A stretch of DNA of 54,147 nt from Actinomycetota bacterium (GTDB lineage Bacteria > Actinomycetota > CADDZG01 > WHSQ01): positions 236,679 to 290,825 of the forward strand of contig JAUJNI010000003.1 in assembly GCA_030446465.1 (NCBI GenBank). Direction: 5' to 3'. Under the pieces are notes generated by a model. It was not told the DNA's origin and did no database searches. It saw only the letters and a list, made by a program, of their open reading frames with translations. This document shows positions 50,545 through 54,147 of this stretch, piece by piece (the first letter of the stretch is position 1; the number at the start of each line of letters is the position of its first letter). The translations under genes and the position numbers were made by a program.

Positions 50545-51803
50545 GCACGGTCGCCATGGCCCCATCGAGCAGGATCTCGCTCAAGCGGGTTCGGGTCACG
50601 GGCGTCCTGTTCATAGTCCTGGGGATGGCCATTGCCTGGTTGTTCGGCTTTGGTAGCGAAGGCGGCCTCGAATCTTCATTTGGCCTGAACGGACGCGATC
50701 AGGCCTTCGAGCTGCCGGCCCTCGTCCTACCGTCACGGGCAACCGCCCTCCTCTTGGCGGCCGTTTCCGCGTTCTTGGGCGCCGTGCAGCTCACTCGCGG
50801 ATTTGGCCGGCGCACGTATGTAGTGCTCGGCATCGTCGCTGCATGCTTCGTTCTGTCCTTCTTGGTGTGGGCGGCGCGGGGAAGCTCACTGAACTTCCTC
50901 GGGATGCTTCAGAGCACGCTGCTCCGCGCGGTGCCGATCACACTCGGTGCACTTGCAGGGATCCTGTGCGAGAGATCCGGAGTGATCAACATCGCCATAG
51001 AAGGAATGATGCTTACCGCCGCATTCGTCGGAGCGCTGGCAGGCAGCGCGGCGGGAAGCCTATGGGTGGGGCTGCTGTTGGGAGTCGCGTCCGGAGCACT
51101 GCTCGGTTCGATTCTCGCAGTGCTGTCAATCCGTTACCGGGTCGATCAGATCATTGCCGGAACGGTGCTCAACATCTTCGCTCTGGGACTGACCAGCTAT
51201 CTCTCGGCGAGGCTCTTCAGCACCTACCAGAACCTCAACAGTCCCGGACGCTTCAGAGTGATCGCCATCCCCTTGCTCTCGGACATACCCGTCATCGGAC
51301 CGTTGCTGTTTGCGAACAACATCTTCATCTACCTCATGCTGATCCTGATCGCAGTCGTTCACGTCGGCTTGTTCAAGACTCGGTGGGGCTTGCGGGTCCG
51401 CGCGGTTGGCGAACATCCGAAGGCGGCAGACACCGTAGGCATCAAGGTGCTCGCGGTGAGATACAGAAACGTAATCCTGGGTGGGATGGTCGCCGGGCTC
51501 GCGGGGGCCTACTTCACCCTAGGATCCGTCGGGCGCTTCGACGAGAACATGACCGCCGGCCGGGGCTTCATCGCACTCGCGGCCTTGATCTTCGGGCGGT
51601 GGAGTCCCATCGGCGCCTTTGGGGCTGCCCTCGTCTTCGGCTTCGCCGATTCGCTTCAGAACAAGCTTGCAATCTTGAAGGTGCCGATCGCGTCGGAGTT
51701 CCTGCTGATGGCCCCGTATCTAGTGACGATCCTGGTAGTCGCCGGAGTTGTCGGAAGAGCGAGACCCCCCGCGGCCGATGGACAGCCATACATCAAGGAG
51801 TGA
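50541..51803 (+). CDS. Nucleoside ABC transporter permease 2
   Basis: The 420-residue protein is a NupQ/YufQ-like permease with the motif RSGVINIAIEGMMLTAA and about ten hydrophobic segments. Its extra N-terminal helices make it longer than the Bacillus homologues. GTG 50541 overlaps the previous stop (GTGA); TTG 50532 is an alternative start. Confidence 0.92.
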   Translation: MSTVAMAPSSRISLKRVRVTGVLFIVLGMAIAWLFGFGSEGGLESSFGLNGRDQAFELPALVLPSRATALLLAAVSAFLGAVQLTRGFGRRTYVVLGIVAACFVLSFLVWAARGSSLNFLGMLQSTLLRAVPITLGALAGILCERSGVINIAIEGMMLTAAFVGALAGSAAGSLWVGLLLGVASGALLGSILAVLSIRYRVDQIIAGTVLNIFALGLTSYLSARLFSTYQNLNSPGRFRVIAIPLLSDIPVIGPLLFANNIFIYLMLILIAVVHVGLFKTRWGLRVRAVGEHPKAADTVGIKVLAVRYRNVILGGMVAGLAGAYFTLGSVGRFDENMTAGRGFIALAALIFGRWSPIGAFGAALVFGFADSLQNKLAILKVPIASEFLLMAPYLVTILVVAGVVGRARPPAADGQPYIKE

Positions 51804-52212
51804 CGATCTGAACCAGATCGACTGGAGGGCACTGAAGCGGGCCGCGCACGACGCCGCCCGGCACGCTTATGCGCCCTACTCGGGGCTTGCGGTGGGGGCT
51901 GCGGGTCTCACAGAGGAAGGCAGAACCGTCATCGGCTGCAACGTCGAGAACGCTTCCTACGGCCTCACCCTTTGCGCCGAGTGCGGGCTGATTTCCAACT
52001 TCTATGCGAGCGGAGCAAGCCAACTGATTGCCCTGACCGTCGTGGACGCGAGCGGACGTCACCTCATGCCGTGCGGGCGATGCAGGCAGCTCCTGCTCGA
52101 GACCGGAGGCCCCGGCCTGCTGATCGACTCTGAGACGGGCCCAACTTCACTGAGCGAGCTGCTGCCGGCTGCGTTCACGCGCGACGAACTCGAGAGCCGC
52201 AGGGCGGACTGA
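51778..52212 (+). CDS. cdd: Cytidine deaminase
   Basis: Deaminates (deoxy)cytidine to (deoxy)uridine. The product has the active-site motif CNVENASYGLTLCAECG (zinc Cys and catalytic Glu) and MPCGRCRQLL with the other two zinc cysteines, the all-Cys homotetrameric type. ATG 51778 overlaps the permease gene by 26 bases. A CTG at 51808 has a perfect aaggag spacing and may be the real start. Part of the nucleoside salvage operon. Confidence 0.93.
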   Translation: MDSHTSRSDDLNQIDWRALKRAAHDAARHAYAPYSGLAVGAAGLTEEGRTVIGCNVENASYGLTLCAECGLISNFYASGASQLIALTVVDASGRHLMPCGRCRQLLLETGGPGLLIDSETGPTSLSELLPAAFTRDELESRRAD

Positions 52213-52215
52213 GCC

Positions 52216-53487
52216 GTGGACGCAGTCGATGTGATCAGGACCAAGCGCGATGGCGGGGAGCTGTCCGAGGCGGACATCAACTGGTTCATCAAGGCCTACA
52301 CGAACGGCGACGTGGCCGACGAGCAGGCCTCCGCATTGCTCATGGCGATCTTCTTGCAAGGGATGAGCCGACATGAGCTCGGAGCTTGGACCGCAGCGAT
52401 GATCGGCTCCGGGCAGCGGCTGGACCTGAGCTCAATAAACGCCCCGACGGTGGACAAACACTCCACTGGTGGAGTCGGTGACAAGGTCTCGTTGCCGCTG
52501 GCCCCCATCATCGCCGCCTGCGGAGCGGCCGTCCCCATGCTGTCGGGCCGCGCGCTCGGCCACACCGGCGGCACCCTCGACAAGCTCGAGTCGATAGCGG
52601 GCTTGCGCGTGGATCTCTCTTCGACCGAGATTCTCCAGGTGCTCCGGCGGGTCGGGTGCGTCATCTGCGCGGCCGGCGCCGAGCTGGCTCCAGCCGACAA
52701 GAAGCTCTATGCGTTGAGGGACGTGACGGGGACCGTGGAGTCGATTCCCCTCATAGCCTCTTCCATCATGTCCAAGAAGATCGCCGAGGGCACGAGCGCT
52801 CTTGTTCTCGACGTCAAGGTCGGATCGGGTGCTTTTCTACGCGATGAATCCAGCGCCCGGACGCTTGCCGAGACGATGGTCGAGCTCGGCGCGGATCACG
52901 ATGTCAAGACCGTGGCCCTGCTGACCAACATGGATACTCCGCTGGGTTGCACGGCAGGGAACGCACTCGAGGTAGCGGAATCCATCGAAGCGCTCGAGGG
53001 CAGGGGCCCGGCCGATCTCATGGAGCTGACCTTGGCGCTCGCGCGGACCATGCTGGAACTCGTTCGCATCGAGGTCGATCCCGCCCAGGTAGTCGAGGAT
53101 GGCTCGGCTCTTAAGAAGTGGCGCCAGATGGTGGCTGCGCAGGAGGGAGATCCCGATGCGCCTCTGCCGGAGGCTCCGGAACGTCACGTCATCGAGTCTC
53201 CGGGCCCAGGCTTCGTCGGCAAGCTGGACGCCAGGAGGATCGGGGTCGCCGCGTGGAGGCTGGGGGCCGGAAGAACACGCAAAGAGGATGCCGTCAGTGC
53301 AAGCGCAGGAGTCGTGTGCCTCAAGAAACCGGGCGACCCGGTGCAGCAAGGAGAGCCGGTTCTCGAGCTGCACGCCGAGGATGCTCGGCGACTCGAGGCC
53401 GGACGCGCCGCCGTCGACGGAGCTGTGGTGGTGATCGAGGAAGCAGTCGAGCCACCGCCTCTGATCCTGGACCGCATCGGGCCGTGA
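52216..53487 (+). CDS. deoA: Pyrimidine-nucleoside (thymidine) phosphorylase
   Basis: Splits thymidine or uridine with phosphate into base and (deoxy)ribose-1-phosphate. The 423-residue protein has the family signature SGRALGHTGGTLDKLESI, phosphate-binding KHSTGGVGDK, and KVGSGAFLR. The length and C-terminal domain match the bacterial DeoA/Pdp type; actual specificity is not visible. The start is GTG 52216, 4 bases after cdd. Confidence 0.95.
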   Translation: MDAVDVIRTKRDGGELSEADINWFIKAYTNGDVADEQASALLMAIFLQGMSRHELGAWTAAMIGSGQRLDLSSINAPTVDKHSTGGVGDKVSLPLAPIIAACGAAVPMLSGRALGHTGGTLDKLESIAGLRVDLSSTEILQVLRRVGCVICAAGAELAPADKKLYALRDVTGTVESIPLIASSIMSKKIAEGTSALVLDVKVGSGAFLRDESSARTLAETMVELGADHDVKTVALLTNMDTPLGCTAGNALEVAESIEALEGRGPADLMELTLALARTMLELVRIEVDPAQVVEDGSALKKWRQMVAAQEGDPDAPLPEAPERHVIESPGPGFVGKLDARRIGVAAWRLGAGRTRKEDAVSASAGVVCLKKPGDPVQQGEPVLELHAEDARRLEAGRAAVDGAVVVIEEAVEPPPLILDRIGP

Positions 53488-54147
53488 CGGAACCCATCAC
53501 GGCAGCAACCGGGCGGCGTCACCGGGTTGCGGTCGTGCTCGGTTCCGGGCTGAGCTCACTCGGGGAGACACTCGTGGGAGGAGATCCCATCCCCTACGAG
53601 CAGGTGGAGGGCATGCCGTCATCCACCGTGGAGGGTCACGAGGGAGTCCTGTTCTCCGGTGAGGCAGGCGGCGTCCCAACGCTCGTGTTCGCGGGCCGAG
53701 TCCATCTCTACGAGGGTCACCCGGCCACCGTAGTTACCCATGGGGTCAGCTCTGCGGTCGGGGAAGGATGTGAGGTCGTCATTCTCACCAACGCGGCCGG
53801 AGCCATCAACGAGCGCCTGGAGGTAGGCCGACCGTGCCTCATCTCCGACCACCTCAATCTGACCGGGACCAACTCATTGATCGGCCCCCACGACCGCCGC
53901 GGCCCCCGCTTCTTGGACCTCACCCAGGTCTACGACAAGGGACTCCGCGACCTGGCTCGATCCGTCGATCCCGAGGTCCACGAAGGCGTGTACGCCGGGC
54001 TCGTCGGTCCCGTCTACGAGACTCCGGCGGAGATTCGCATGCTACGCACCATGGGGGCCGACCTCGTTGGCATGTCGACGGTCCTGGAGGCGATCGCGGC
54101 GCGCTATCTGGGGGCCCGAGTACTGGGTATCTCCGTCGTCACGAACA
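53484..54147 (+). CDS. punA: Purine nucleoside phosphorylase, 5' part (cut by window end)
   Basis: The GTG at 53484 overlaps the deoA stop (GTGA). The 221 residues present show VVLGSGLSSLGETL, FAGRVHLYEGH, TNAAGAINERLEVG, SDHLNLTGTNSLIGP, YETPAEIRMLR and VGMSTVLEAIAARYLGARVL, the trimeric PNP family that splits inosine and guanosine. The C-terminal quarter lies beyond the window. Confidence 0.95.
   Translation, partial: MTEPITAATGRRHRVAVVLGSGLSSLGETLVGGDPIPYEQVEGMPSSTVEGHEGVLFSGEAGGVPTLVFAGRVHLYEGHPATVVTHGVSSAVGEGCEVVILTNAAGAINERLEVGRPCLISDHLNLTGTNSLIGPHDRRGPRFLDLTQVYDKGLRDLARSVDPEVHEGVYAGLVGPVYETPAEIRMLRTMGADLVGMSTVLEAIAARYLGARVLGISVVTN

Overview
This window looks like chromosomal DNA from a high-GC member of the Actinomycetota, probably a deep-branching or uncultured lineage. 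The evidence is a rex-hemACDBL operon, an MshA-type (mycothiol) glycosyltransferase, an RsiG-type c-di-GMP-binding anti-sigma factor, a MarP-like CvpA/serine protease, a BldC-like HTH protein next to a 32-residue bS22 (AURKAIP1/COX24) protein, several GTG/TTG starts and near-leaderless promoters. No rRNA, tRNA or CRISPR array was seen.

Layout. (1) 62-5433, + strand: a quinol-oxidising cytochrome bc complex of the b6f/QcrABC type (split cytochrome b, Rieske protein, membrane-anchored dihaem cytochrome c), led by a two-helix membrane protein and a 2x[4Fe-4S] ferredoxin and ended by two unassigned membrane proteins. (2) 5561-11607, - strand: haem synthesis operon rex-hemA-hemC-hemD-hemB-hemL, with a perfect Rex operator lying over the promoter. 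(3) 11751-14089: CcdA/ResA cytochrome c maturation pair, then a Crp/Fnr regulator. (4) 14168-17168: accessory stretch with two decayed transposases and two small secreted proteins. (5) 17169-20301: acyl-CoA ligase, TIM-barrel protein, stand-alone receiver protein, tiny membrane ORF. (6) 20359-24549, - strand: BldC-like HTH, Clp1/Grc3-like kinase, bS22, SAM hydroxide adenosyltransferase, SDR and acyltransferase, divergent from rtcB (24639-25877). (7) 25865-27461: accessory stretch with a membrane protein and a frameshifted matrixin-type protease. (8) 27572-34890: phosphatase-like protein, SDR, a GNAT-ALDH-AcuC-membrane protein-MarP operon, and proline dehydrogenase. (9) 35199-38338: MshA, GNAT protein, XRE regulator. 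(10) 38339-39703: proline-rich repeat protein broken by frameshifts. (11) 39700-46443: RsiG-like protein, BKACE enzyme, frameshifted M23 peptidase, DtxR regulator, acyl-CoA dehydrogenase, Nudix hydrolase, cobalamin adenosyltransferase, chlorite-dismutase-like protein. (12) 46651-54147: nucleoside (BMP) ABC transporter with cdd, deoA and punA, a complete uptake-and-salvage operon cut by the window end.

The first 13 kb form a respiratory theme: bc complex, haem synthesis under NADH/NAD+ control, and thiol chemistry for cytochrome c. Order and content from hemL/ccdA through the bS22 block to mshA and the XRE regulator recall the Mycobacterium tuberculosis Rv0474-Rv0529 neighbourhood, so the backbone looks ancestral with lineage-specific insertions.

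The most unusual signal is a four-copy intergenic element (about 5465-5545, 13095-13185, 20093-20180, 38098-38180). It has a strictly conserved core with a tandem G.A internal loop and an outer stem that differs between copies by compensatory changes, as expected of a structured RNA or a REP/MITE-like element. Three genes (matrixin, M23 peptidase, repeat protein) carry single frameshifts that could be assembly errors or real.
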